Positions 26,250-36,321 of a stretch of DNA of 64,000 nt are shown here, piece by piece. The stretch's first letter is position 1; each line of letters starts with the position of its first letter. The notes under the pieces were generated by a model, which saw only the letters and a program-made list of their open reading frames with translations, was not told the origin of the DNA and ran no database searches. The DNA is from Candidatus Bathyarchaeota archaeon (GTDB lineage: Archaea > Thermoproteota > Bathyarchaeia > Bathyarchaeales > Bathycorpusculaceae): positions 1 through 64,000 of the forward strand of contig JANXDU010000006.1 in the NCBI GenBank assembly GCA_025059195.1. The letters run 5' to 3'. The translations under genes were made by a program, and so were the position numbers.

Positions 26250-27044
26250 CTAACAGCGTGCAGTTAAACATTGCCATGCGAGGTTCCTAATCTTTTCGGC
26301 GGATTCCGCTGGGTTTTCCGCCAATGTTATCGCCCTTCCAACAATAAGGAAGCGGGCGCCAGCGCGCAACGCCGCCTCAATTATTCCGCCCTGAGGGCCT
26401 ATGCCCGGAGAGTAAATTGGAATTTTTCCACCCAACACTTCGTTGATTTCTTTTATTTTTTCTGGGTATGTAGCTCCCACAACGACGCCGTCTGCGCCCC
26501 ATTTAAGGGCTTTTAACGCGAACAAGTAGTATTGGGGCTTGTTGAATCCGGTTTCAGCGTCGACAACGGTTTGCCCATAGCCTTCACCAGCGCCTTTGTG
26601 GCTCATGTATGTCAGCAGAAGCACGCCTTTCTGGTTTTTCTTGGCGATTTCGAAAACTGGTTTTAAGCCTTCCTCCCAACCCACGAAGGGATTTGCTATT
26701 AACGCGTCAAAACCCGCTGTGAAATAGTATTCGGCAATGACCCAGTTTGTTTCGCCTATATCGTTTATTTTTGAATCCACTATCGCCACAAGCCCCTTTT
26801 CACGGGTTTTCCTCAAAAGCCTCTGCAAGCCATCGAAGAGTCCAAGGGGCAGAATCAGATGATGGTTTATTTTTACCGCGCATATGTATGGATGAACAGC
26901 ATCCAGAACCCTTTCTGCCCGCTCAATGAGGAACTGGCGGTTTTCAGGCCTTTCAAATGGAAAGTCTAAGGCTAAAACTATGTTTGTCTGTTTGTTTTTG
27001 GCGATTTCCTCAATTTTTTCGCGATAACCCAAGTCAGCAAACAC
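26250..27044 (-). CDS. pyrF: Orotidine 5'-phosphate decarboxylase
   Basis: A 264-residue TIM-barrel enzyme that decarboxylates OMP to UMP, the last step of de novo pyrimidine synthesis. The catalytic Asp-Lys-Asp array is in IVDSKINDIGETN (Asp90, Lys92, Asp95). Asp27 (VLALDFPF) and Lys58 (AVKIN) complete the active site. Phosphate-binding motifs near the C-terminus are SPGIGPQGG and GARFLIVGRAI. It overlaps the end of the upstream B3/B4 gene by 11 bases, so the two form an operon. Confidence 0.94.
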   Translation of the reverse strand: MFADLGYREKIEEIAKNKQTNIVLALDFPFERPENRQFLIERAERVLDAVHPYICAVKINHHLILPLGLFDGLQRLLRKTREKGLVAIVDSKINDIGETNWVIAEYYFTAGFDALIANPFVGWEEGLKPVFEIAKKNQKGVLLLTYMSHKGAGEGYGQTVVDAETGFNKPQYYLFALKALKWGADGVVVGATYPEKIKEINEVLGGKIPIYSPGIGPQGGIIEAALRAGARFLIVGRAITLAENPAESAEKIRNLAWQCLTARC

Positions 27045-27747
27045 CCAAAACTTGTTTGGGCGTGGGGCTAAAAACCTTTACTGTTTGGGTTTCGCCGCCA
27101 CAAGCCGCCATGATGTAGTCTAAAGCAGTTCTAACAGCCTCCTCCAATTGTTGCACGGTTATTCCCGGTGCTCCATAGCCAACCAACAAAACCCTCTTCG
27201 TTTTTTCGGTTATTTTTGTCTGGTCAGCGTCTTTATGCGGGTAAACACACAACACCCTTTTCGTGTCGGCTAGGACGAGCATGTTGCTTTCAAGGGCTAG
27301 GGGCTTGTCCATGCCGATTCCAGTGAAGGGTTCTCCTTTCTCTGCGAAGCGCACACTGAAGGGTGGGTTAAGCGCGTCCATGTCGAAGCCGCTCATGGGA
27401 ATTACGGTTTTCATGGAAGCCAAATTATAGGCGTCCACGGCCGTTGAAATAGTTGGTAGTTCGCCGCCATGCAAGACACGTCTTAACAGCGCCTCTCCGG
27501 AGGGCCTGGTCTTTGTCGGGTCTATGCCGAGTTTCCAGTAGAAATCCCTGTAGGCACGCACAACTGGGTGTTCCTTAAGCCTTTCAATGTTATATTTGGC
27601 TCTAACTTCAGCGTATACAGCATGTTTGAGTTGTCGGATTTTCTCGTTTTCCCTTTCAACGACCACGTTGTTTATCGTGCCAATACACACGGCTAATGTA
27701 GGAAATGTGGCCGACACTTCAGCGCACCAACAGACTTGGATTTGCAT
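27034..27747 (-). CDS. B3/B4 domain protein (PheRS beta-like, COG3382)
   Basis: A 237-residue stand-alone B3/B4 domain, the fold found as the editing domain of the phenylalanyl-tRNA synthetase beta chain. Typical features are FYWKLGIDPTKTRPSGEALL (about 69-88), then LPTISTAVDAYNLAS and the MSGFDMDAL segment. Members are thought to bind tRNA or hydrolyse mischarged aminoacyl-tRNA; for this protein the activity is unproven. It overlaps pyrF downstream by 11 bases. The promoter would lie in the 59-base divergent gap to the transporter gene. Confidence 0.85.
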   Translation of the reverse strand: MQIQVCWCAEVSATFPTLAVCIGTINNVVVERENEKIRQLKHAVYAEVRAKYNIERLKEHPVVRAYRDFYWKLGIDPTKTRPSGEALLRRVLHGGELPTISTAVDAYNLASMKTVIPMSGFDMDALNPPFSVRFAEKGEPFTGIGMDKPLALESNMLVLADTKRVLCVYPHKDADQTKITEKTKRVLLVGYGAPGITVQQLEEAVRTALDYIMAACGGETQTVKVFSPTPKQVLGVC

Positions 27748-27806
27748 TTTCCCGCCAACCCATTGAAAATTGTTAAATATTCACAAGGGTTTTACGTTTT
27801 CCCTCT

Positions 27807-28703
27807 ATGATAGGCGAGTTTGCAGCCCTCGGAGCAGCCCTGTGCTGGACCTTTTCAGCCGTCTTCTACAAACGGGCTTTAGCTGCAACTTCGCCTATCT
27901 CGGCAAACACCGTGCGATGTATTGGAACAGGCCTGGTCTTAGTTATGTTTTTAGCTGTCTTGGGAAGGATTGGGGTTTTAATTGAACTGCCAACACAAAC
28001 TCTTTTTCTTGCATGCGCCAGCGGTATCATCGGTTTAGGGCTTGGCGACACGCTTTACATGTTAAGCCTAAAAACCATAGGGGTTTCAAGGGCTGTCTCA
28101 ATAACGTGCACTTATCCGCTTTTTAACCTAGTTTGGGCTTACCTTTTGGTTGGCGAAACCATAACCATGCCGGTGGCGGCGGGAGCACTCACAATTGTTT
28201 TGGGGGTTTGGCTGCTAACAAGCGAGAAAACAGACAAAGCCTGCGATGAATTGACCGTAAAACATCGTGCGCGTGGGGCGGCTTTCGCCCTCTCCACAGC
28301 TATAGCTTGGTCTATAAGCATTTCAATGATTAACCTCGCCGTGAAAAACGCCGAAAGCCTTGAGCAAGCCTATGCAGTGAACACTGTTAGGCTTTTAGCG
28401 GTTGCAGCGCTGCTCTCTGTTTATTCGCTGATAAACAAAAGGGGGCTATCTTTCATGAGGGTTGGACGGCGAAACATAGCACTGCTTTGGAGCGGAGGTT
28501 TAATAGCCATCGGTTTAGGTTGGTTCTTTTTAACCTACAGCTTCCTCCTAATACCAGAATCGCAGGCGGTTCCAATATCCTCAACGACGCCTCTGTTTTC
28601 GACGTTGGCCGGCATAACACTTCTCCATGAAAAAACAACAGCAAAAATAGTTTTAGGATCTCTGCTGGTTGTCGCTGGAATATTCATGATTTTCACGGCT
28701 TAG
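27807..28703 (+). CDS. EamA/DMT-superfamily transporter
   Basis: A 298-residue integral membrane protein with ten hydrophobic segments arranged as two EamA repeats (about 1-135 and 150-298). Typical repeat ends are PLFNLVWAYLLVGETITMP and a second near TPLFSTLAGITLLHEKTT. DMT family members export or exchange amino acids, nucleotide sugars or other small metabolites. The substrate cannot be inferred here. It is divergent from the B3/B4-pyrF operon and lies upstream of carA in the same direction, with a 243-base gap. Confidence 0.9.
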   Translation: MIGEFAALGAALCWTFSAVFYKRALAATSPISANTVRCIGTGLVLVMFLAVLGRIGVLIELPTQTLFLACASGIIGLGLGDTLYMLSLKTIGVSRAVSITCTYPLFNLVWAYLLVGETITMPVAAGALTIVLGVWLLTSEKTDKACDELTVKHRARGAAFALSTAIAWSISISMINLAVKNAESLEQAYAVNTVRLLAVAALLSVYSLINKRGLSFMRVGRRNIALLWSGGLIAIGLGWFFLTYSFLLIPESQAVPISSTTPLFSTLAGITLLHEKTTAKIVLGSLLVVAGIFMIFTA

Positions 28704-28747
28704 CAAGCTTTGCAATAGAATTGTGAAAAAGGTTTATATGGTTGAAC

Positions 28748-28796
28748 CTTGAATTCTCGGTGTGGGTCGTGAAGACCCAAATTAGTGAGATTCAAG
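28748..28796 (+). other. Stem-loop structure upstream of carA
   Basis: CTTGAATTCTC (28748-28758) pairs with GAGATTCAAG (28787-28796) in a 10-bp stem with one bulged T. Inside is a second perfect hairpin, GGGTC-GTGAA-GACCC (28764-28778). A TATA-like TTTATATG lies at 28733-28740 and another, TTTTTATAAA, at 28864-28873. The structure could be a terminator-like hairpin after the transporter gene, an operator, or a structured RNA. It lies 45 bases after the transporter stop and about 150 bases before the carA ATG. Confidence 0.4.
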
Positions 28797-28946
28797 AGAT
28801 TTCTGAAAAACAAAAAGGGAACAGCCTTCTTCACATAAAATCGGAGAAAAAATTGCTGAGAAATTTTTATAAACCCAAAATTGAACGCTTTAACCGAAAC
28901 AAAACCAATCTCTTGGGATACGGAGCCGCGGCGGGGATTTGGAAAA

Positions 28947-30056
28947 ATGAGCAGTAGCCACAAATGTAAGAGGGCTGTTCTAGTCCTTGAAGATGGCTCC
29001 TTCTTTTTCGGCGAAGGCTTCGGGGCCGTAGGCGAAGCCCAAGGCGAGCTTGTCTTCAACACGGGAATGACGGGCTATGTGGAAGCCCTAACCGATCCAT
29101 CCTACGCTGGACAAATATTAATGATGACTTACCCGCTCATTGGAAACTATGGCGTATGCAGAGAAGACTTTGAATCCGATGGAATAAAAGTGGAGGGCTT
29201 CGTAGTCAGAGAGGCATGCACAACTCCCAGCAACTGGCGATCCGAAAAGTCTTTGCCAGAATTCCTCGAAGAATACGGAATCCCCGGAATACAAGGCGTC
29301 GACACAAGGATGCTCACGAAAAAATTACGCGTTTATGGAACGATGAAAAGCACCCTTGTCGTCTATGAAGGAAAAGATGAACCAAACATTCAAGAGTTGA
29401 TTGAGAAGACTAGAACGCAGCCAGCCATAACCGAAATTGACATTGTGCCAAAGGTATGTGTTAAAGAGGCAAAAAGGATAGAGGCTGGCCGCAGCCTAGA
29501 CGTAGTTTTAATCGACTGCGGCGTAAAATGGAGCATAATCCACCTACTAAAAAACTTTGCAAACATAATCCTGGTTCCATACAACACGTCAGCAGAGGAA
29601 ATTCTCGAATACGACCCGGACGGAGTGCTAATCTCCAACGGTCCCGGCGACCCAGCGAGGGTTAAGGAAACCATTGAAACAGCAAGGAAACTCGCCGGAA
29701 AAGTTGTTTTATATGGTATCTGCCTCGGCCATCAGATAATTTCGCTAGCTTTAGGCGCAAAAACCTACAAGCTCAAGTTCGGCCATAGAGGGGCAAACCA
29801 GCCTGTTAAGGACTTTGAGACCGGCCGGGTTTTCATATCAACCCAAAATCACGGGTTCGCAGTAGCAAAAGAAACCCTTGAAAAGGCTGGTTTAATTTTA
29901 ACTCAGATAAACTTGAACGACAACACTGTGGAAGGTGTTAAACATAAAGAACTGCCAATAAAAGCTGTTCAATATCATCCTGAAGCTGGCCCCGGCCCCC
30001 ATGACACTTACTTCTTCTTTGAAGATTTTGCCAAAACAATGAGGGAGTATGCGTAA
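28947..30056 (+). CDS. carA: Carbamoyl phosphate synthase small subunit
   Basis: The glutaminase subunit that supplies ammonia to CarB for pyrimidine and arginine synthesis. From ATG 28947 it has 369 residues, the normal length; an in-frame TTG at 28881 would add 22 residues with no family likeness. The class I amidotransferase nucleophile is in GICLGHQ (Cys259), and His-Glu of the triad in [19 protein letters not shown] and [10 protein letters not shown] mark the N-terminal domain. The stop codon overlaps the carB start (TAATG). A TATA box (TTTTTATAAA) lies at 28864-28873. Confidence 0.96.
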   Translation: MSSSHKCKRAVLVLEDGSFFFGEGFGAVGEAQGELVFNTGMTGYVEALTDPSYAGQILMMTYPLIGNYGVCREDFESDGIKVEGFVVREACTTPSNWRSEKSLPEFLEEYGIPGIQGVDTRMLTKKLRVYGTMKSTLVVYEGKDEPNIQELIEKTRTQPAITEIDIVPKVCVKEAKRIEAGRSLDVVLIDCGVKWSIIHLLKNFANIILVPYNTSAEEILEYDPDGVLISNGPGDPARVKETIETARKLAGKVVLYGICLGHQIISLALGAKTYKLKFGHRGANQPVKDFETGRVFISTQNHGFAVAKETLEKAGLILTQINLNDNTVEGVKHKELPIKAVQYHPEAGPGPHDTYFFFEDFAKTMREYA

Positions 30057-33000
30057 TGCCGAAGAGAACGGACATCCGTAAAATTTTGATAATTGGTTCA
30101 GGCCCCATTGTGATTGGGCAAGCATGCGAGTTTGACTATTCTGGAAGCCAAGCGTGCAAGGCCTTAAGGGAAGAAGGCTACCAGGTTGTGCTGGTTAACT
30201 CTAACCCGGCCACGATAATGACGGACCCAGAGATGGCGGACAAAATCTACATTGAACCCTTAACTGTTGAGTTCTTGACGGAGATAATTAAGCAGGAGCG
30301 CCCAGACGCTTTACTTCCAACCCTTGGCGGACAGACGGGGCTGAATCTGGCGGCTGAGCTTGCTGAGAGGGGCGTTTTAGACCAGTATGGAGTGGAGCTT
30401 ATAGGGGCGAAGCTTGAAGCTATCAAGCGGGGCGAAGACAGACTCCTATTCAAAGAAACTATGGAAAGTATAGGTATACCCGTCCCGAGAAGCGCACCAG
30501 CCTACTCGATTGAGGAGGCTTTAAAAATCGCTGAAGACTTGGGCTACCCGGTCATCATAAGGCCGGCCTTCACACTGGGAGGAACAGGGGGAGGCATAGC
30601 CTACGATAGGGAGGATCTAATCCGAATAGTTTCTAGGGGTTTATCTTACAGCCGCATAGGCCAAGTTTTGGTGGAGGAGTCTGTTATCGGCTGGAAGGAG
30701 TATGAGCTGGAGGTGATGCGGGACAAAGCCGACAACGTGGTCATAATCTGCCCCATAGAAAACATGGATCCCATGGGCATTCATACTGGAGACAGCATCA
30801 CGGTGGCTCCTGCCCAAACCCTAACAGATAGGGAATATCAAGTTCTTAGGGACGCTGCCATCAAAATTATACGAGCGGTGGGTGTTGAAACAGGCGGCTC
30901 AAACATACAGTTTGCCGTTCACCCGGAAAACGGCCGCTATGTGGCCATAGAGATCAACCCCCGTGTTTCGAGAAGTTCCGCTCTTGCCTCTAAGGCTACT
31001 GGCTTCCCCATCGCCAAGATTGCCGCCAAGCTTGCTGTTGGACTAACCCTTGACGAAATTCCAAACGACATCACGAAGAAGACTCCGGCCTCCTTTGAAC
31101 CCACGATAGATTATGTGGTGGTTAAGATTCCAAGGTGGCCCTTCGACAAGTTCCCAGACGCCGACAAGACCTTGACAACCCAGATGAAGTCCGTCGGCGA
31201 AGTGATGGCCATCGGACGGACCTTCGAGGAAGCCCTCCAAAAGGCGATTAGGTCTCTGGAGATTGGCCGCTATGGGTTGGGCGCCGACGGGAAAGATGAA
31301 CCCATGCCCGACGTTAAAACCTTGAGGGATTATTTACGGATCCCCACCCACAAGCGGATTTTCTACATTAGACACGCCATAAAAAGCGGCATGAGCATAG
31401 ATGAAATCTACAATCTGACAAAAATTGACAGGTGGTTCATCTACAAAATCAAAAACATCGTTGAAATGGAGGAAGAAATCGCAAAATACACCATCAAAAC
31501 CATTCCAAGGGAGGTTTTGCTCAAGGCTAAGCGTTTGGGCTTTTCGGATAGACAAATAGCATACCTCCTCGGCACGGACGAGCTTACCGTGAGGGCTTTG
31601 AGGAAAAAGTTGGGCATCATTCCAACCTACAAGATGGTGGACACGTGCGCGGCGGAGTTTGAGGCTGAAACCCCCTACTACTATTCCACCTACGAGAGTG
31701 AGGACGAAGCTAGAGACGCGGGCAAAAAGAAAATCGTGATATTGGGTTCCGGACCCAACAGGATCGGCCAGGGAATAGAGTTTGACTACTGTTGTGTTCA
31801 CGCGGTTAAAGCCTTGAGGGAGGAGGGCTACGAAGCTATAATGGTGAACTGCAACCCCGAAACCGTTAGCACGGACTTTGACACCGCCGACAAACTCTAC
31901 TTTGAACCCTTAACCTTCGAGGACGTGATGAACGTTATCGAGCGGGAGAAACCCGAAGGCGTCATCGTCCAGTTCGGCGGGCAAACACCGCTTAACTTGG
32001 CTATACCCCTGGAAAGACAGGGGGTTCGAATCCTCGGAACGCCGCCGGACGGCATAGATAAGGCCGAAGATAGAAAGCGTTTTGCGGAAATCGTGGAAAA
32101 GCTTGGGATACCACAGCCTCCAAACGGGACAGCCATGAGCATAGAGGAGGCAAAAGAGGTTGCAAGGAAACTGGGATATCCGGTGCTTATCAGGCCGTCC
32201 TACGTGCTTGGCGGACGAGCCATGGACATAATTTACGACGAGGAGACCTTGTTAAGATTTATGAGCGAAGCTATAGAAGTCTCCATGGAGCATCCGGTTT
32301 TAATTGACAAGTTTTTGGAGGACGCTATTGAAACGGAGATTGACGCGGTCTGCGACGGGGAAACCGTTTACATAGGGGGGGTTATGGAGCACATTGAAGA
32401 GGCTGGTGTGCATTCTGGAGACGCCGCGTGTGTTTTGCCTCCCTTCAGCCTCTCAGAAGAAGTCGTCCAAACAATGATTGATTACACACGTAAGTTGGCT
32501 AAGGAGCTCTCTGTTGTTGGGTTGATAAACGTTCAGTTCGCGGTGAAAAACGGGACGGTTTATGTGCTTGAGGCCAACCCGAGGGCTTCAAGAACCGTGC
32601 CCTTCGTCAGCAAGGCAACCGGTGTCCCACTGGCGAAAGTCGCTGCCAAAGTTATGATTGGCAAAAGGCTGAAAGAGCTGGGCATAACGGGAACCCCAAA
32701 GCTCAGCCACGTGGCCGTTAAGGAGGCTGTTTTCCCCTTTGACAAACTTCCAGGAGTGGACGTGGTGCTTGGGCCAGAGATGAAGTCCACCGGAGAGGTT
32801 ATGGGTATAGACGGCGATTTAGGGATGGCCTACTATAAGGCGGAGGTGGCTGCAGAAACCAAGCTTCCCACAAGCGGAACGGTGTTTATAAGCGTTAGGG
32901 ACGAGGAGAAACTGCGTATCATCCCAATCGCTAAAAAACTTTCCGAACTTGGCTTCAAAATCCTAGCAACTCGCGGAACAGCGGATATCCTATCCGCAAT

Positions 33001-33328
33001 GGGGATTAAAGCTGAAACTGTTCCAAAGGTCAGCAATGGACAACCAAACATTGTTGACTACATAAGGTCTAGAAAAATCAGCCTAATAATCAACGTGCCG
33101 AAAGGAAAAGGACCAAAAGACGATGAATTCCACATTAGAAGGACCGCTGTCGAATGCAAAATACCATACATAACCACTATTGCAGCGGCCCACGCTGCTG
33201 TAATGGCTATTGAACGCGTGAAAAACGGAAGGTTCACCATAAAACCGTTGCAGGAATATCACAAAGCGGCCGGAGAAAGCAAAATGGTTCCTGCCCAACT
33301 GTGGATTAGAAACCTTTCATGGCGTTAA
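30056..33328 (+). CDS. carB: Carbamoyl phosphate synthase large subunit
   Basis: A 1090-residue subunit that makes carbamoyl phosphate from bicarbonate, ammonia and two ATP. It shows the expected internal duplication. Each half has a PreATP-grasp start ([20 protein letters not shown] and [20 protein letters not shown]), followed by an ATP-grasp domain with [12 protein letters not shown] or [12 protein letters not shown]. The oligomerisation domain lies between the halves, and a C-terminal MGS-like allosteric domain covers about 935-1060. The start overlaps the carA stop, indicating translational coupling. Length and motifs are complete. Confidence 0.97.
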   Translation: MPKRTDIRKILIIGSGPIVIGQACEFDYSGSQACKALREEGYQVVLVNSNPATIMTDPEMADKIYIEPLTVEFLTEIIKQERPDALLPTLGGQTGLNLAAELAERGVLDQYGVELIGAKLEAIKRGEDRLLFKETMESIGIPVPRSAPAYSIEEALKIAEDLGYPVIIRPAFTLGGTGGGIAYDREDLIRIVSRGLSYSRIGQVLVEESVIGWKEYELEVMRDKADNVVIICPIENMDPMGIHTGDSITVAPAQTLTDREYQVLRDAAIKIIRAVGVETGGSNIQFAVHPENGRYVAIEINPRVSRSSALASKATGFPIAKIAAKLAVGLTLDEIPNDITKKTPASFEPTIDYVVVKIPRWPFDKFPDADKTLTTQMKSVGEVMAIGRTFEEALQKAIRSLEIGRYGLGADGKDEPMPDVKTLRDYLRIPTHKRIFYIRHAIKSGMSIDEIYNLTKIDRWFIYKIKNIVEMEEEIAKYTIKTIPREVLLKAKRLGFSDRQIAYLLGTDELTVRALRKKLGIIPTYKMVDTCAAEFEAETPYYYSTYESEDEARDAGKKKIVILGSGPNRIGQGIEFDYCCVHAVKALREEGYEAIMVNCNPETVSTDFDTADKLYFEPLTFEDVMNVIEREKPEGVIVQFGGQTPLNLAIPLERQGVRILGTPPDGIDKAEDRKRFAEIVEKLGIPQPPNGTAMSIEEAKEVARKLGYPVLIRPSYVLGGRAMDIIYDEETLLRFMSEAIEVSMEHPVLIDKFLEDAIETEIDAVCDGETVYIGGVMEHIEEAGVHSGDAACVLPPFSLSEEVVQTMIDYTRKLAKELSVVGLINVQFAVKNGTVYVLEANPRASRTVPFVSKATGVPLAKVAAKVMIGKRLKELGITGTPKLSHVAVKEAVFPFDKLPGVDVVLGPEMKSTGEVMGIDGDLGMAYYKAEVAAETKLPTSGTVFISVRDEEKLRIIPIAKKLSELGFKILATRGTADILSAMGIKAETVPKVSNGQPNIVDYIRSRKISLIINVPKGKGPKDDEFHIRRTAVECKIPYITTIAAAHAAVMAIERVKNGRFTIKPLQEYHKAAGESKMVPAQLWIRNLSWR

Positions 33329-33425
33329 CGGCTTTTCCCGTTCTCGTTTCATACCCGTCCAGCGGTACAGTTTTATACCCGCATGTTCATGGGTGGAAAA
33401 TAGCGACTGAAGGAAAGGCGTTTAC

Positions 33426-34193
33426 ATGTCCGTGTCGCCTAGTGTTCGCGAAGTTCTTGCGAGGCGAATTGCTGGCGAGATTATCCTATCCAACAAGCCG
33501 GGCGCCACTATGCGGAGGTGGCGGGAGCTTTTCGGCGTTTCGCAGACAACCCTTTCGGATAAAATGATGCTTTCTCCCTCTGTGATAAGCGATTATGAAA
33601 GCGGGCGGCGGAAAAGCCCTGGCACAAAGTTTGTGCGGCGTTTTGTCTGGGCATTGTTGAAGATTGATGAGGAGCGGGGAAGCCGTTTCATCCGTGAATT
33701 CGCTAGGCTTACAAGTTCGCCGAGCATGGCCGTGGTGGATTTGCGGGAGTTCCCCATCCCCGTGCGGGTTGAATATTTATGTAAAGCCATTAAAGGTGAA
33801 GTTGTGGCTTGCGCTAATCTAAACATCAAGGAGGTTTTAGGCTACACCGTCGTGGACAGCCGCAAAACCATTGAAACCCTTTCGGGTTTTGAGTATGCCC
33901 AGCTTTTCGGCGCCACAACCGAGCGGGCGCTTATATTCACAAACATTGGAAACGAGAACTCGCCTATGATGCTTGTGCGCATGAGCAGCTTAAAACCGCG
34001 GGTTGTCGTCTTCCACGGCGTAAAGCCAGATATCCACTCGATTAGGCTGGCGGAATATGATCATATACCACTAATCTATTCGGCGCTGCCAACTGTTGAG
34101 CAACTTGTAAAGTCTCTGCGTAAACTTTACCGCATTGCATTACGGGTCAAGCTTGGCAGAGCCGTTCGCCCCCCTCCGAAAGTTAGCACTTAA
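33426..34193 (+). CDS. Archaeal HTH transcriptional regulator (COG1709-like)
   Basis: A 255-residue protein with an XRE-type helix-turn-helix at about 26-85 (MRRWRELFGVSQTTLSDKM, then LSPSVISDYESGRRKSPGT). The C-terminal domain of about 150 residues is alpha/beta and typical of the archaeal COG1709 group. The ligand and target are unknown. Its 97-base upstream gap contains TTCATACCCG (33348-33357) and TTTATACCCG (33372-33381), a 10-bp repeat with one mismatch, 24 bp apart. The second copy overlaps the probable TATA element. That arrangement would suit autoregulation. It is the first gene after carAB but has its own promoter-like sequence. Confidence 0.8.
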   Translation: MSVSPSVREVLARRIAGEIILSNKPGATMRRWRELFGVSQTTLSDKMMLSPSVISDYESGRRKSPGTKFVRRFVWALLKIDEERGSRFIREFARLTSSPSMAVVDLREFPIPVRVEYLCKAIKGEVVACANLNIKEVLGYTVVDSRKTIETLSGFEYAQLFGATTERALIFTNIGNENSPMMLVRMSSLKPRVVVFHGVKPDIHSIRLAEYDHIPLIYSALPTVEQLVKSLRKLYRIALRVKLGRAVRPPPKVST

Positions 34194-34219
34194 CCACGTG
34201 GACCGGAGGGCTTTTAGTC

Positions 34220-35134
34220 TTGATCAAAGTGGGGTGTTGCGGGTTTCCAACTTCGATGAAGCGTTACTTCGAAAACTACGGTCTAGTCGAATTGAACAGC
34301 ACCTTCTACGAGTATCCGAAGCTGGAAACCGTCCGAGGCTGGCGGGAGAAAGCCCCGGAAAACTTTGAGTTCACAGTTAAAGCTCACCAAGACATAAGCC
34401 ACAAAACCAAAATGCAACTGAACGAAACAAGCAAGCAAGCCTTCGAAACTATGAAACAAATCTGCAAAACATTAAACGCTAAAATACTGCTCATACAGAC
34501 CCCCGGCTCCTTCCGACCAGACAAACTCGGAGAAGCGGAAAAATACTTCGCAAACGTAAACCGAGAAGATTTAACGCTTGTGTGGGAAACCCGAGGACCA
34601 GAATGGGAAAAACCAGAGGTCATGGAAAAACTCAACCAAGTCTTGAAACGCCTAAACGTGGTTCACGTGACAGATCCCTTCAGAACATTGCCGGCCTACA
34701 CGAGCCAAACCGCCTATTTTCGACTACACGGCTTAGGCAAAGAGCCCTACTATTACCAGTACACGGACGAAGAGCTGCGGAAACTGGGCGAAACGGCCAA
34801 AAAGTTTGAGGCAGAGGGCAAAATGGTTTACGTGCTTTTTAACAACCTCTCAATGTTCGAGGACGGCTTACGCTTCATGCAATACCTTTCAACTGGAAAG
34901 TTCCCAAAAATAACGGGCACACCGGGGCTGGAATCTATAAAAAGCGTAATCGAAAAAACACGTTATCCAGCAGCCAAAAGCATGCTCGCCAAAAAAGTTG
35001 GCTGGAGACTCGTGGAAGTCGAGGAGGGCAAGCAAATTAGACTCGGGGAGCTGTTGGCAGAGCTTCCATCAAAAACCTACAAAAACGCAGACGAAATCCT
35101 GAAAGAGTTGAAGGCTGCCAAAAAGTTGGATTAG
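34220..35134 (+). CDS. DUF72 family protein (COG1801)
   Basis: A 304-residue TIM-barrel-like protein of unknown biochemical role. It begins KVGCCGFPTSMKRYFENYG and has the family's EFTVKAHQDISH motif (about 50-61). An LVWETRGPEW segment (about 119-128) and FRLHG and VLFNN motifs follow later. The gene starts with TTG at 34220. It overlaps the convergent uracil-DNA glycosylase gene by 4 bases at the 3' ends. DUF72 genes are widespread and sometimes lie near DNA-repair genes, as here, but no function follows from this. Confidence 0.9.
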   Translation: MIKVGCCGFPTSMKRYFENYGLVELNSTFYEYPKLETVRGWREKAPENFEFTVKAHQDISHKTKMQLNETSKQAFETMKQICKTLNAKILLIQTPGSFRPDKLGEAEKYFANVNREDLTLVWETRGPEWEKPEVMEKLNQVLKRLNVVHVTDPFRTLPAYTSQTAYFRLHGLGKEPYYYQYTDEELRKLGETAKKFEAEGKMVYVLFNNLSMFEDGLRFMQYLSTGKFPKITGTPGLESIKSVIEKTRYPAAKSMLAKKVGWRLVEVEEGKQIRLGELLAELPSKTYKNADEILKELKAAKKLD

Positions 35135-35733
35135 GCGGTTAAGCCCAGCTCGTGGATTTTCACCCTCAACAGTCTAAAGTCCTCCATGAGCAGCTGTTTG
35201 TATTTGGCGCTGTAAAGCCCCGCCGCCGGATGCAAAGTTGGAAAAACGGTTAAAGCCAAGCCTAAAACGTTTGCTTGGTAAAATTTTCCCCTAGCCTCGG
35301 TTACACCCTTAAAGGGTATTCCAGCCTTGGCGAAAATGTAAGCTGTCGAATAATTCCCAAGAGTGATAATAAGCTTTGGCCTAATAGCCATAATTTGCCG
35401 ATCCAAAAACGACGCGCAAGCCTCAATTTCATCGGGGGCTGGCTCACGGTTCCCAGGCGGGCGACACTTCAAAACATTTCCAATAAAGACTTGCCTCCGC
35501 AGTAGACCAGCTTCCACCAACAAACTGTCCAAAAATTTTCCCGCAGCTCCCACAAAAGGTTTGCCCTTGACGTCCTCCCAGTAACCAGGCGCCTCCCCAA
35601 CAAACATAACTTTAGCATTTGAATCGCCTTCGCCTGGAACCGCGTTCTTGCGGCTTCGCCAAAGGCTGCACCGAGTACACGCCTTAACTTCTGAAGCAAC
35701 AGCCTCCAGAATAGCCTCCTTTGACAAATTCAT
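35131..35733 (-). CDS. Type 4 (family 4) uracil-DNA glycosylase
   Basis: A 200-residue iron-sulfur uracil-DNA glycosylase that removes uracil arising from cytosine deamination. Four cluster cysteines are visible: Cys19 and Cys22 (ACTRCSL), Cys90 (KCRPPGNREP) and Cys106 (EACASFL). The catalytic motif GEAPG (46-50) and the DNA-intercalating HPAAGL near the C-terminus are present. Family 4 enzymes are typical of thermophilic archaea and bacteria. The 219-base gap on its upstream side holds only a G-rich hairpin candidate at 35797-35822. Confidence 0.94.
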   Translation of the reverse strand: MNLSKEAILEAVASEVKACTRCSLWRSRKNAVPGEGDSNAKVMFVGEAPGYWEDVKGKPFVGAAGKFLDSLLVEAGLLRRQVFIGNVLKCRPPGNREPAPDEIEACASFLDRQIMAIRPKLIITLGNYSTAYIFAKAGIPFKGVTEARGKFYQANVLGLALTVFPTLHPAAGLYSAKYKQLLMEDFRLLRVKIHELGLTA

Positions 35734-35952
35734 GCCTCTCCAGCCAATCTAGTTGATTACACAAGGAACCCTTTATTAGAATTGCCAATTAAAGAAGGCC
35801 TCTCCAAAATCTAAGAGGGGCCAGGCCCTGTTTTGATTAAAATAGTCAAAATTCATGAAAATCCTAGAGGGGAGGGGGTAGGCACCTTAAGCCGTTTTCC
35901 TTAACCATTTTCGGGATGTCAATTCAGTTGGGCCGTGGACAACAAAATTGAT

Positions 35953-36246
35953 TTATAGCATGCACGTTAAGGCTTCTGCGCCCCGCATTCCGGGTTGGAC
36001 ACCTAGGCTTTTGGCTTTTGTTGTGGCGGCCTTAACCTCAGCGTTTAAAACGTCTTCAAAGGTTTTTACGCCGCTGACCATGGCTGCAGCCACGCCGAGG
36101 CGTTCTGCCGCCTCAATGTTTAGGAAACCACACATAACAAATCCTTTCTCCGTCACCATCAACAGTAATGGAGGCGACTCTGGAAGCTCAACCTTAACGC
36201 CTAAACAGGCCTTGCCGCCGACTTTAACCGAAGTTACAGTGATCAA
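35953..36246 (-). CDS. DUF1805 domain protein
   Basis: A 97-residue protein of the DUF1805 (YunC-like) family. Typical features are KVELPESPPLLLMVTEKGFV, then MCGFLNIEAAERLGVAAAMV, and a conserved internal VKTFEDVLNAEV segment. The family has a known compact fold but no assigned activity. It stands alone, divergent from the CDP-alcohol phosphatidyltransferase gene. Confidence 0.85.
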   Translation of the reverse strand: MITVTSVKVGGKACLGVKVELPESPPLLLMVTEKGFVMCGFLNIEAAERLGVAAAMVSGVKTFEDVLNAEVKAATTKAKSLGVQPGMRGAEALTCML

Positions 36247-36321
36247 AGTTTCACACCGCCCTTTTCCAGAGTTGTTGTAATTCTTAAATAAGGATTACCA
36301 CACAGAAAAAGCGAAAATAAA

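Noticed and set aside
28764-28806. C/D box (GTGAAGA and CTGA) or H/ACA guide RNA upstream of carA
   Set aside because: The boxes fit only partly: no D'/C' pair, and the upper stem is too short for an H/ACA hairpin with a K-loop. Kept only as an unassigned stem-loop.
32023-32033. GGTTCGAATCC, which looks like a tRNA T-loop
   Set aside because: It is inside carB in the coding frame, and no acceptor or anticodon stems surround it. No tRNA or rRNA gene was found in the window.
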